Source: Strix aluco (taxonomy: Eukaryota > Chordata > Aves > Strigiformes > Strigidae). From it: 64,000 bases of DNA. A program made the translations under genes and the position numbers. The DNA lies in contig NC_133954.1 of the NCBI RefSeq assembly GCF_031877795.1, positions 7,593,256 to 7,657,255 of the forward strand, in the 5' to 3' direction. Positions 34,574 to 46,400 of this stretch are shown one piece after another (position 1 is the first letter of the stretch; every line of letters begins with the position of its first letter). The notes beneath the pieces are model-generated. The model was not told where the DNA came from. It did not search any database and saw nothing but the letters and a program-made list of their open reading frames with translations.

Positions 34574-34583
34574 GCGCATGCGC
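34574..34583 (+). promoter_or_regulatory. NRF1-type palindrome 5 (SPOP promoter)
   Basis: Perfect GCGCATGCGC followed by AGTGCGC. The nearest palindrome to the donor-like site at 34669. Confidence 0.7.
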
Positions 34584-34960
34584 AGTGCGCTGCTGCGGGG
34601 ACCTGCGGAATACTGAGCCTCTGCATCCGCTGGGGGGAAATCGGAGGAGGAAGACATGCTGCCAAATAGTGAGCCCCAACTGCTGGTGTTCTCCTAGGGG
34701 GGCTGGCTGCGGAGTGGGGGGCAGAGTCCGGGGGAGCCATCCCCACCCACCGCACCTGCTTGGGCCAGGACTGCTCGGGCTTCCCGGCCTGCCTCGGAAC
34801 CGGGCTTCCTCCGGCGGTAGGAGTCACTCGTGGGGCAGGAGGTGAGAGCTGTGGGGAAGGGGGCAGGAGTTGAGGGGGCTCGGGAGCTCGGCGGGGGAGA
34901 GGGGTGCGAGCGAGGGAACAGGGCCTGAGGGGGGAGAGGTGCGGTGGGGAGAAGTTGGGG

Positions 34961-37408
34961 GGAGGCCTGCTGCTCCTCGAGATCCCCAGGCAGGGATGGA
35001 CGTTCAGTGGGGTGCCAGGAACTGAGTAAGGAAACACGAGTGGGAGAAAGGAAATAAGGGCTGGAGTGGAAAAACTGAGATGACTAAAAGCATAACCAAG
35101 TAAGGGATGACAGGTTGTAGCTTTGCCACTGAGGGCTGTGAGGCACATTTCTAAATCAGGAGGGAACTTGGTCTTCGTATGAATTAGACCCCAGGGTGTC
35201 TGGGATCAGTACTGGTATTTCTTAGCTGTGTCTTAGGCCTGTAGTGGTGTTTAAAGGAAATGGTGCATCATCATGCAGTATGGAAAGGCAAAAGAATCCC
35301 CTTTCACAGTTAAATGTGTCACTAATGCGATTTGATAGCAGAGTGCTAGTGCTTGCTGCAAGCATTATCTTGATTAGTGATAGATGGCATTATAAAGGTA
35401 AAATATTATTCCTGGAGTATTTGCCAAGCTGCCTGTGAAATGGAATTGCCTTTTTCTGCCAGGAGTTTTTAGAGGGAGAGAAAAATACAGAATGTAATGT
35501 TATTTGTTGTCATTTTTCTGTAACTCAGCATTATTAAATGTGTTTGCGTTTGTGATTGTAGAGCATCATCGTGACATAATGAGGAGGAATACTTTTTTGT
35601 GATTTCCTTTTTTTCTTTGCCTTTAGAGTTCTGAGTGGTTATGTCTGGGGTGGCTTGATGTGAAGCCCTGTAAAAGTCTGAAGAATTACACTATTATTTA
35701 TGCTTTATAAAATTGAATTCTTTGGTTGTAAAAACCCCCTAAATTAGTTAAGTAAAACACTTTTTTTTTTTTTTACAGGAAGGCTTGCTTCTTTCTCAGT
35801 GACATTTTCTAACCAGATGCCCAGAATGATTTGCTTTCATTATGTCACATGTTTCATTGTAACCTGAAGAAAAAGCAGATTTATTTTTTTTTTCTTAATG
35901 GTACTTTGTCATGGATGGGTATCGAGATCAAGACAACATGATAGCAGAAGTACATTGCAAACTGTCATCCTGTCACTGTATCAGTAGAGGACAGTAATAC
36001 AAAACTGTACCTTCCATGAGATCGTAGAAACTACCATCAAATCTGATATCCTGATTTACTTGACTATAGTTACCACTGTTACAAAACTAATTGTGTTTCC
36101 TCCCCGAAACCTCCAGTATTTGCATATAGATACAGATCAGGGAGGGAGTTAGAATGGAAGGGGTTTTGGTTGACACATGGTCTCAGTGAGCAGTACCATC
36201 ACTAATTGCACAGGTCACAGTGGAGTGCTTGAAAGATAGTATTTCTTGTGTAATTGATCTTACAATTTGCTGATGTTTTAACACGGAGAAGGTACCAGTA
36301 CTGGCTATAGTATTAGGTTGATTAGACCTGTTAAATGTTAAAAACAATTCCATTCACCAGAGTCTTCTCTCGGTTAGTTTCCACTGAGCCAGCTTGCCCC
36401 GTGTGGGGGGAGGTTTAGGGTAAATCTCTGAACTGCAGCTGAGCCTGTAGACGGACCTAGTGTTAGGTATGTACTGTGAACTGAGTTTGTTGCCCTGTGT
36501 GATTTTTCTAGATACCAATCCAGTTTACAATAAGAGGGACTTACCAGCTTTATTCTTGGCACACCCTTCTGTTCAGCATTTTACTCGTGGGGCTTGCCAT
36601 TCCACTGCCTGGCTCACTGTGGACCTGTAAACTTGAAATCATCTGTTTCATTTCTTCCTGGACATTATTTCTGCAAAATTGGGCATAAAGCTGGGAAAGA
36701 TAGCTATTTCTTGTACGATCAGGAGCTATTGCTGTTATTGATTGCATTCATAGTTCCACGCTTGGAAATACCCACTGTAATTTTGTAAAATTCCTTCTCT
36801 CCTCCCAGCTTTGGCTCGATTTTCTGCACGATTGGAGTATTATGTAAGATCTTGCTGTGTTCCTCCAACCTCTGACTGCTGGTGTTTCCTACTCGGCACG
36901 GAGAGGAAATACAACAAAAATGTGTTTTTAAAAAAAAAACACAAAACCAACCAACCAAAAAAAAATAAAAAACCCCAACCAAAAAAACCTTTAATGAGAC
37001 TGTTGCTTCTCGATTCTCAGTCGATAAGCTGCTACTGCATTCTGTCTTGTACTTTGTACTTGAGAGACCTCTTAAATAAAACACGTGTCCCAAGTTCTAG
37101 AAACACATGACAGTACAGGAAACTAGCATGAGATTAAAGTATTTGTATCCTTGAGGAGGCAAAGAAGCTGCTGTTTTTCAGAAACTATATCTGTAAATAT
37201 ATTAGAACTTCTTTTCTTGGTTTCACGTTGTTAAGTGTCCCTTTACTGAAATCTGTAGCAATGTTTTGGAAGGAAGGAGTTGAGTGATTCTGGAAGTCTC
37301 TTCCTCTTTGCTGCTGTTCATAGCTGAGAATTCAAGAAAATATGTAGCACACATGAAATGTAATTTGTGGGTTTTCTGTTTGTTTTTTTTTTTCCTCCAC
37401 ATTTTTAG
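34961..37408 (+). other. SPOP 5' intron (inferred)
   Basis: From the end of the CpG island to the candidate 5'UTR exon at 37409. AT-rich, with an A/C-rich tract at 36929-36990 and no recognised gene. Confidence 0.55.
36929..36990. repeat. A/C-rich low-complexity tract
   Basis: Runs of A joined by CC, CCAACC and CCCC, similar to the tract at 22606. Confidence 0.85.
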
Positions 37409-37478
37409 GACCAAAAAGATGCAGAACCACTGACTCTAGCAAATGCCCGGAAAAGACTTGGGAGTTCATCTTTATACT
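37409..37478 (+). other. SPOP: Candidate SPOP 5'UTR exon
   Basis: A long T/C tract and tttttag precede it, and ATACT|gtgagt follows, so both splice signals are good. The 70-base interval has no T-runs and is much less AT-rich than its surroundings. It contains a five-codon upstream frame (ATG at 37419, TGA at 37431-37433) and a second ATG at 37443. If joined to 49532, that second frame stops after 17 codons. The exon is inferred from its signals and position, not from transcript evidence. Confidence 0.5.
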
Positions 37479-40400
37479 GTGAGTAAATTCCAACAGACCA
37501 GGAGTTGGTCTGTTGCTTTCTGTGAGGAATAGCTGGCCTTACAACTCTGTGGATTTTTAGACATCCATAGAGTTTATGAAGTCAGGACCATGGGAGGGAT
37601 TAAACACTCCCAACACTAAATTCATAACTGGAAGATACTGTTTTGGCCATTGATACAGTAGAAGCCAGTAGGATACTGGTGACTTTAGATGCACTGACTG
37701 GAGAAAATAGTACTAAAATTTTCCTATTGAGATCTCAGTTCAGCTCTTCTTAGCCTGTGTTGTAGGTCTTATTCAAGAGGTTATATTGTATGATTGGGGA
37801 CTTCGCTAGAAATACAGCATGTATGTTGTGCATTTTAAATTCGGTCTGATGTAATACTTGGGCTGAGAATCATATACAGTAATGTTAATGCTTTTAAAAA
37901 ACTGATCCAACTTCTGATAACAGAAATCATTTTGTAGCATAAAAGGATGCCCTTGTGCACACCTTCAAGAGACGCATACAGAAAAAGTCAGATTGTTCAT
38001 TTGAAAATATGCTCATTTTTAAGCATTTTAAATATTTAGAAATCTCATAAGTTCAGTAATACTGTTTCTGAAAATATACTGGAAGGTTTAGAGCTCTTGG
38101 ATTTATTACATATTCAGAAACATTTCATGTCATGTAAACTTACAGGGTATAGCTGGACACTAGGATACTAAAATTGCTGGCTGATAGTTTAAGGTGCTCT
38201 GAATCACTCCTTTTTCTTTGGAGTTAACATGCCACCCTTTGAGTTAATAGAGATACAGTTGGAACACTCTCACATGTGTGACGCCAGACATGCCGGTGAC
38301 ATCTGTACAGCATCAGTCTGAAAAGACTGATGTGATGTTCTAAAAATGGAAACTGTATCTTCTGATGTCAAACAGAACTTAAAGAATTAAATTACACTTT
38401 TTCTAACTACAAATATGCCGGAATGGTACAAAATTACTTGTGGGACTTAAACAGCAATGTGTAGTTGCTCAGGTTTTTTTCCTCCTTTTCATGAAGTCTG
38501 AGTCCTCATATTTACGAGTAAACAGCTATCTCCAAAATGAGTATAACGTGAATATCTTTGTAAGGGCTGTGACAAGAACTGATACTTAGCAAAATTGCAT
38601 GGGCAGAGAAGACAGTCTAGAAAAACTTACTGATCTTAGAGCCAAACAAAAAGTAGAAGTTTCCTTACAGGAGTTGATCAGATGAAGAAGTAATTTAATT
38701 TAAGAATATGTGTGGTTTTATTTAGTGTGGCTTTAGTTACTGCTCTGCCCACATTCTTTGCTCATTGCTGCAGATTCTTGTTCAACAAATCATAAATCAG
38801 ATCACAATTGTATATAGCAACTTTTATCTAACAGCAGTGGTTTACTAGTGGGAGACTTCCTAAGATGATGAAGTTTTATTTCTTCAGCTCAGATTTTAAA
38901 GCTAGTGAGGCCTCCCTTATCTTCTCTTAAAAAGAAATCCTTTTTAATTTTTATTTTTTATTTAAAATAGTGAATTTGCCTTTGTGTCTGAACGGAAAGC
39001 TCAGATGACAGCCCTGGTTTTAGAGACAGGCTTATAGTGGTGAGGCTGGAGAGCAGGTGGAGACAAATACACGAAGTCGTCTGGAGCTGCTGTATAGCAA
39101 TGCAGAGAAGCTGCCTGGCTGCCTCCCAAGTGTTGCTGCATAAAGAGGCTAGAACAGAGGCTGACTGCATTGGTGGAAAAGTTTTTGGTTAAAATGGCTA
39201 GAATCATTCCTACAGATTAACTGTGTTGACTGTTAAAGAATGTTGTCGTATCCCCCCCCACCCCCAGGAATGCTTTATCTTACGGTGAAGACATCCTACA
39301 GTAGCTGCTCGGATGCCTAGAAGGCAGGCTGTTACAGGCTGGGCGTCCTGACCTTATAGATCTGCCTTTATAATTTCAAAATCATATTAAATGATGCCAC
39401 TATATTGGTGTCTTCATTTCCTCAGCTGCTTTTTTGTAGAAGTGTGCAACCTCAACAAGTTGTGCTTAAAAACCACATGTATCACATTTGATTAATTTCT
39501 TAGAAGAACTTGTGGGCAGTAAATTAAATTCGGAGAACAGTTTCACTACTGCATTTGAGGGACAGACAATTTTTCTTAAGATTTCATGCTAGCTTGTGAT
39601 TGTGTCCATACTTGTTCCTGGAGAGAACAGTGTGTCAGTGTAAGTGTTTGAGTCCAGAAGTTTTGAAAATTGCCGTCTAGTGTCGTGTTCTGCCTTATAG
39701 ACCTCTGCTTTCTAGCAGAGTAAGATTACAGTGAAATGACTGACACTTAAATTTTAATAATATAATTTTCATCAGGGAGCACAAGCATTACAGTAGGTTA
39801 TATTCAGCTCTATCCTGGAAATGTTCTGCAACATCCTTGCTTTAGGTTGGTGCCAACCTTACTGAACCTGCAAGTGTGATAAAAGTCCCAGTGTTACTCG
39901 GTAGTAAAGATTTATAACGTGTGATTTCGAGTTGGTTCTTGGCTAGCAGATAATTGGTATTTCTCTTTAGATAATATTGCCCAATAGCTTATTGAGTTTT
40001 AGTATTGATGGAGAAAATAGTAGGAAGACTTTTTAAAGAGTGTTTATAAGAATGGAAGGGGTAACAGGAAGAAAACAAAAGCAGCAAGAACTGGTTTCTT
40101 CTTTGAGGCTGGGCATGGTTTATGGAGATGGCTTGTTGGTGTAAAAAGGGAAATAAATGTAGATATCTTCTGGGAATTTACTTTCATGTACTTTAAATTT
40201 ACCTCTTTTTTAAAGGTTCAATAAATGGCTTATGCCAACAACAGTTTAGAACATATAATTAAAAGTCAGCAAATCGGTTCTTTGTGTCCAGGATACTTTG
40301 AGGATTTTTTTTTCCCATTTATAACACAAGTTAAAACATTAATGCCAAAAGCAGTGAAAAGAATGCACCTTGCTGTCCTGCTTCTGAAGTGTCACTAATA

Positions 40401-43400
40401 TAAACAGACATAGAATAATGCCTCTGGCCCAGTCTTTTTTCCTATTGACTAAGAACCTATTAAATATAGAATATCTAAGCTACCAAAATTTTTCTTTGCT
40501 CTTTGTCATATTAATTTGATAATCTTGCTCTTGAATGGTTAGGATATTCAAATATGGGTGGAGGCCAATGCCATAATTGCTATTTTCAGAGTATGATTTA
40601 TGGTAAACTGTGGGGTTTTTTATGTTAATGGGAGTAAGATTATCAAAATCATGCTAGCAAAACCATCACGCCTTATTGAAGTTGGTGTGGTATGTTTTAT
40701 AGAAAATATGGCTGGCTGATTTTTGAGGAAAATGCAGATGGGTTGGAAGTAGAAGTTGATTGGAATTTGATTCCCATCTCCTTCCTCTCCTTATTCCTTC
40801 TCATGTTGATGTGTGATGAGGTCAGAGAAAAGGCTAAACGATGTAACTTTGAAAATTAAGGACTCTTCCTGCCTGTAAAAACAAAAGTGTTGGAGAAGCA
40901 TCAACTGCTAGGATAGGCTGCAAACAGGAGTCTTTGAGTGCTTGTAATTGCTATTTATTATCTGTTAGAAATAAGTCCCAGAGTGAGCTTTCTGTTGGAA
41001 TGAAGCAAGCGGTTGATTTCTTTTCATGCTTTTCCAAAAACTTGGGTTTGCGTGCTGATTCTAAGAGTGCTTTTATTTAGCAATCATATGATCTTTATGT
41101 TTAACAGGTTGAAATAATTCTCATAACTATTTTGAAGTCATGCTGCAATTGCAAGTAGGTGAAGGAATCCAGTAGTTTGCTGTCTAGTTCTGGCCGTGCA
41201 TTGTAATCTCTAAATTGATTATTTGAAAGCTTAATTTCTAGAATAATAATGGCAGAATCTGTATTTCGGCTCAGGTTGGTTTTGATAAGCTCTTCGAAAT
41301 ATTAATGCAAGATGGCAACTGGAAAATGTTATGTGAGGACTACCAGATGTTTATATTACTGGAAAGTTGATATAAATAAAAGGCTTCAGAGGGGATTATA
41401 GTCTTGGTGGTTTGCTAGAGGTCAGATCTGCAATCCCATTTGAGTGCTTTAGCGGTGTTTTGTACCAGGTCTCACCACAGTAGATTGAAAAATGCAGTCC
41501 TGCTTAATTTTCAGTTTTTGCTTGTTCTCTGATTAGACATCATATCACTTAAGCATTTTCTTCCAGTTATTTTCAACTCCCCAGGAATCTGTTGGGATTT
41601 CAGAGGTGTGTGGTATTTCTAGCAGTGTGTCACTCTTACAGGAGAACAATCTACAGAAGGGAGAAAAAGTCCTGCTGCTGCCAGCCTGCTTTCAGAGTGC
41701 GAGGCTTCCCCAGATTGTTAGGAAGTTGTCTGAGAGTAGTTTTCATGGTTTTATCTCTTAATTTGGAAGATGACTTACATGCTATGAAAGTGCAAATATT
41801 TTACTTTAAAAAAAAAAAAAATTTGCTAAAGTGGCAACGGAGTTACTTGACAAGTGACAAGTAACAATTTACCCTGCAAGTAGAACCTGAAGCTGTAAAA
41901 CACTTTCTATGATTTGCCTGTGAGGGAGAATCTAAAGAGTTCACGGGCAATAACAAACCCCTTATTTTAAAAAATAAGATCAGGTTTCTCACTGAAGACA
42001 GAAATCTGCTCAGGCTGATTGTTTCTGTAAGACCTAAACTGGTGTGTTCAAATAACATTTTTCCTTGTGAGAGGAGAGAAATGAGCAGGAATGGATTGGC
42101 AGGAGGAAAGAGAAAAAAGGTGAAAAGGAGAATTTGGAGAAAAAGAAATAAGACATTTATTTCTTTTTAATGCGCTTATGATCTGAATTAAAAAATTATG
42201 AGGAAGGGTAACTTCTGAGGAAAAACAGTTTTGAAGATTTATGTTTTAAGCATCTCAGGACGTACCTCAGGAGGATTAAAGATGGAAGTAGAAGGAGTTA
42301 AAGAAGTGCCAAACATCTGGTGCAAATAGGAGTGGTGACTTAAATGCAACAGTAACTCTAAAATAAAGTTTTGTTTGCTTTTAAGAATCTGATTACTTTT
42401 TATATTTACTGGTGTGGATATAATTCTAATATACTTTGGGTAATTTATAGTTAGGGTTGGATGTGATTAAAGGGGACACAGTTTTCTGCATCTGTTCAAA
42501 CACGGGCATGAAGCAGTCTTAGAAGCATGTCAGAAATATGACTTAATGACTGAAAAGCAGAAATTTTCAGTGGAGGATTTGTTTATAAAAGCAGAAGGTT
42601 ATTTAGAGAACTCTGGGCTGCTTCTTACCACCAACTTCCTCTCTTTTTCATTGGTTTGGTTTTAGCTGTTTGCTATTTTATCTGGGGATGTTTGGGGAGG
42701 AGGGGGAAGGGATGGTAGATGGTCTACAGCTAAAGAATGATGGCGTTTCGTTTCTTTTCTTATAAAATACATGTAAAACTTGTAATTCTTACAGTGCTGA
42801 TGTTTCACTGACAATTGTCCCATCCCTTAATAGTTTCACACAAATTATGATTTCTTTAGGTGACCAAGCCTTTCCTTTTTTCTTTTTCCTGTTTTATAAC
42901 TGGAGCATTGGTTCAAGGGAAAAAAAATAAAAACATTCCAAGAATGGAAACGAAACCCTTAGTCTTGGAATCATATTTCTCAAAGTGGAATTCTAGTTAC
43001 TGAATTCTAGTGGGCTGCCAGTATTCAGTGTGTTTTCAGATAACTATCTCCCTAGCTTACTAACAGTGTTGAAAATGCTTTTTCTAGGTAACTCCTCTAC
43101 TTTTCCATGTTCTGACATTTCAAAAAAAAAAAAAAAGTAATTCTGGATGTTCTGACTTGATAATGAGTTTTCTGAAATAAACGGAATTAAAATGTATGTG
43201 TCTGCCTTAATTAAAATCTTCCTTTTATGCGGTGTCCAGAGGGCCCTGTTGTGACCTCAGGAATTTGGCCTTCTGTAGTGTGCTTGGCAACTTTGGGGTA
43301 TAATAAAAAGAAGGTACCCATCCAAGTTCCTGAATGCTACTGATGGTATAATGGGGACAGCTTACACACTGAATTAGGACTGATAGATAGGGCCTCGGAG

Positions 43401-46400
43401 AGATCATTTTCACTGTGTTTTAAGAAAGCCAGATTATCTCTATTGTTTCTGCCTCCCAAATGAGAAATTGTAGGTCCTTTAGCCTGGTATGCGTCTTCCA
43501 CTGGATGCCAGTTCATTCCTTTTATCTCTGCTATGATTGTGTTGATTTTCCAGTCTGTTCTCTTATGACTGAAGGTTGTAAATGAAACTCCGTGTGTCAT
43601 TTTGAGCTCAGCAGTTTTTGTGGCACTCAACAGGGTACAGGTTAAGTAAGATCTTTTTTTGGATTTAAGAGCACAGAAGGTAGAGGAAGGTATAATGCAC
43701 ACACTCCTGGTTTTTAGAAAGCGTTCAAGCTTAATTCACCAACCACTTTTTTGGCATGAGTTATTCTTCCCTCTACTTCGGGTATAGTTAAGTCTGTATA
43801 TATCCGGTTCATGTTACTCCTTTACAGTTTGTTTTTTTGCAGGTGGTGATTGGCTTCTTGTTGTAGAACTGTTCACATTTCTTTGTTCCAGAAAGATAAG
43901 CCTCTCGCTCTTGTACACCAGACTTTCTTTCAAGGCGTAGCTTTTTGGTGTGGGTCACTTTCATCTTTCATAAGTGTTGATTTCTAATCTTAAATCTGTT
44001 TTTATTGGTACAGGTTGTTTACTACCTTGGTGCAGTCTCTTTTGCACCACCGTGTTAATAATTAGGCAACTTTGTGTAACCTCTGGAATTCACTGTGCCT
44101 TTCAACCTGCATTTCTAACTAGACAAGATTTCCTGCCACACAGGAGACTTTGCAATCGCTGTCACTTGGCAGTCGTTAGCACAGGCTGTGGGAATGCTTT
44201 GCCCATCATTGCTTTCTTCTGTGGTATGCCACCCTATTTAGTATATGCATTAAAATCTGAAAACTTACCCATTTTATTCATCCACTAGTTAGATAGCATT
44301 GCATCCCACTTTGCTCTTTCAGTTAACTTGCCCTTTTTTTCCATTTTTCTTTTTTTTTTTCTTTACAGCAGCAAATTCAGACCTTCTATTGTCCTTTCCA
44401 AGGCTTTGAAGAATGCAGGAAGATAATGGCCTTTTCCTGTGCTTCCATATCTCATCCTCTTGTTTTATTGCTCCAATTATCTTGTCCTGCTCCTTTTCTC
44501 TGTGCTTTGTGCTGTTCTTGGATAGTCTTTGATATGTTGCCGGTCCAAGAAGCAACCACCCCTGTTTTTGAAACACTTAATTAAAAATATACTTCTTTTA
44601 CAGGCTTCTGTAAGTTATCTTTTGCTAAATAAAACATATTGAAAACGAATATACTTGCACATTTCTGGTGTAAACCGCTGGTTTATCTTGAGAAGCAAAA
44701 AGTGACCGGCTGTTTAGCAAAAGTCTAGTAATTTTAAGGCCTCTTCTAGAATTGTTTGTTGAGTTAATATTCCCTGCCTCTCTCAGGTCAAGTCTCTGCT
44801 GCTCACAGAATAGTTTTGAGTGTTGATTCCTACAGTAGATAAAGTTTTGAGCTGAGCTGTCTTGGTAGAGCTGCTAAGTCAGGAGGTAATTAGGAGGACA
44901 AGGTGTCAAGGGAACATTTCCTCTGCTTCAAAAAGGTCTGATTTGGCTTTGGTTCTTAGATAAAATGTCTTCATCTGGAAGTGGTTGTGAATGAGGTGAG
45001 AATTATACTTTCTTAACTGTAATCTTAAGTATGTCCAGAGGCAAGTGCTGTTTGTTATTTCTATCCAGGCAAGTAAGAGACTTGCAGACTGTACATGGGG
45101 TCACAGGGGTCCATAAGATAATATTTTATATTTTGTTTCCTGTGACTTGAAAGTACAGGGATAAATATCAAGTTTGTCCCTGCCTCTCCTGGCCAGAAAG
45201 AATTTTGATATCCAAACTATTTACAAAATGTTTTCCTAAAACTTCTGCCTGCAGCCCTTTTTAATTCACTCCTAGTTCAGAGGTGCCAGCACTGTTAGTG
45301 AAGAAGTGTGAAGTGGTGAAGTATTAAGTGTTCATGAGCAAATAAACACCGGGGGTGCTCTGCTGATTTCAGAAACTTAAGGGAAAGTTAAGTCAGCTGT
45401 GGTTCCTTTTAAAATGCATTTAGTACTGGTCCCTGCCAGACCAGCGATTCAGCATTTGAAGGTGGAACAGGGTATGGCAGTTTCTAAGCACTTCTGAGGG
45501 TGTATTTCAGTGACCCTCGTGCGCTTCCCAGACAAGGCAAGCGGCAAGTTTTTCCTTACTGGTAATTTTTACAAAAAGACAGTGGTGGATATTACCTGTT
45601 TATTCCCATTATGACTTGCTACAGCAGTAAAAGTACCAGTGATGTCATTTGATGACAGGTATTTGATGGTTGATTGCTGTATTGATCTAGGGGTGTGCGG
45701 GGAGTTTAACATCTTTTTTTAACTGTATTTAACTGCCTCACAAAGCATCTGTAAAAAGCTTTGACTGAAAGTATTTTCCAAATAATAGAAAATCTTTAAA
45801 ATCTAGAACCTTTGTCCCCTTTGGGCCATTTTAAAAGCATAACAAATGATGTGCTGGCATGCAGCAATTCTATTAGCACGTTGTCATAACTTTTATTACC
45901 ACCTGTCTATCCAAGCCATCTGGGAGGAAAGGATATAAGATACAAAAGTGACAGTTACTCAGAGGGTATTAAATAGTCCAGTGTATCTCAAGCTCACACA
46001 TTTGTCTTCCCTTTAGACCACAGAAGCTTTCTAAAACTTCTTTGCGTATGTAAGACGGAGGTAATACTTAGGTTCATCTTAAAATCCTGTTGAAATACAG
46101 AAAGTAGCTGTTAAAGTTTTGATTTTTGCATCACATGTTTATCTATTTCCTTCCTCAGTTATATGATTGATGGCTACAGCCTTCTGGATTTTGCTCCTTG
46201 GAGACCAGTGAAAGGCACAGGAATTTAGGGTTAACTTCTGCCCTCCATCCAGCAAACCTTCAACTTCTCAGGGTGTTCCAACCTTGAATGAAGGAGCCCT
46301 TGTAACATAAAAAGTTGTTGTCTCCTCTTTCTTTCCTCATTAATCCCTCATTTTAATGCCAAAAAAGGAGGTGTTACCCCTAAATTTACCAGTCTGTCTT

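Larger units (their letters stand above)
33780..34960 (+). promoter_or_regulatory. SPOP: SPOP CpG-island promoter
   Basis: Very GC- and CpG-rich, with five perfect GCGCATGCGC palindromes, GC boxes (CCCCGCCCC) and a TATAAGG at 33952. Three good donor-like sites could close a noncoding first exon: TTTTCAG|GTGAGG at 33998, CCAAATA|GTGAGC at 34669 and CAGGAG|GTGAGA at 34842. I cannot choose between them. Long minus-strand open frames here are a base-composition effect. Confidence 0.85.

Noticed and set aside
33779-35148. Minus-strand open frames of 292 and 384 codons over the SPOP CpG island
   Set aside because: Pro/Ala/Arg/Ser-rich with no domain, lying exactly on CpG-dense DNA where stops are rare. 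Expected by composition.
43337-44290. Open frames of 104-121 codons in the long SPOP intron
   Set aside because: I considered a decayed mobile element but found no family motif, terminal repeats or matching flanks, so I make no call.
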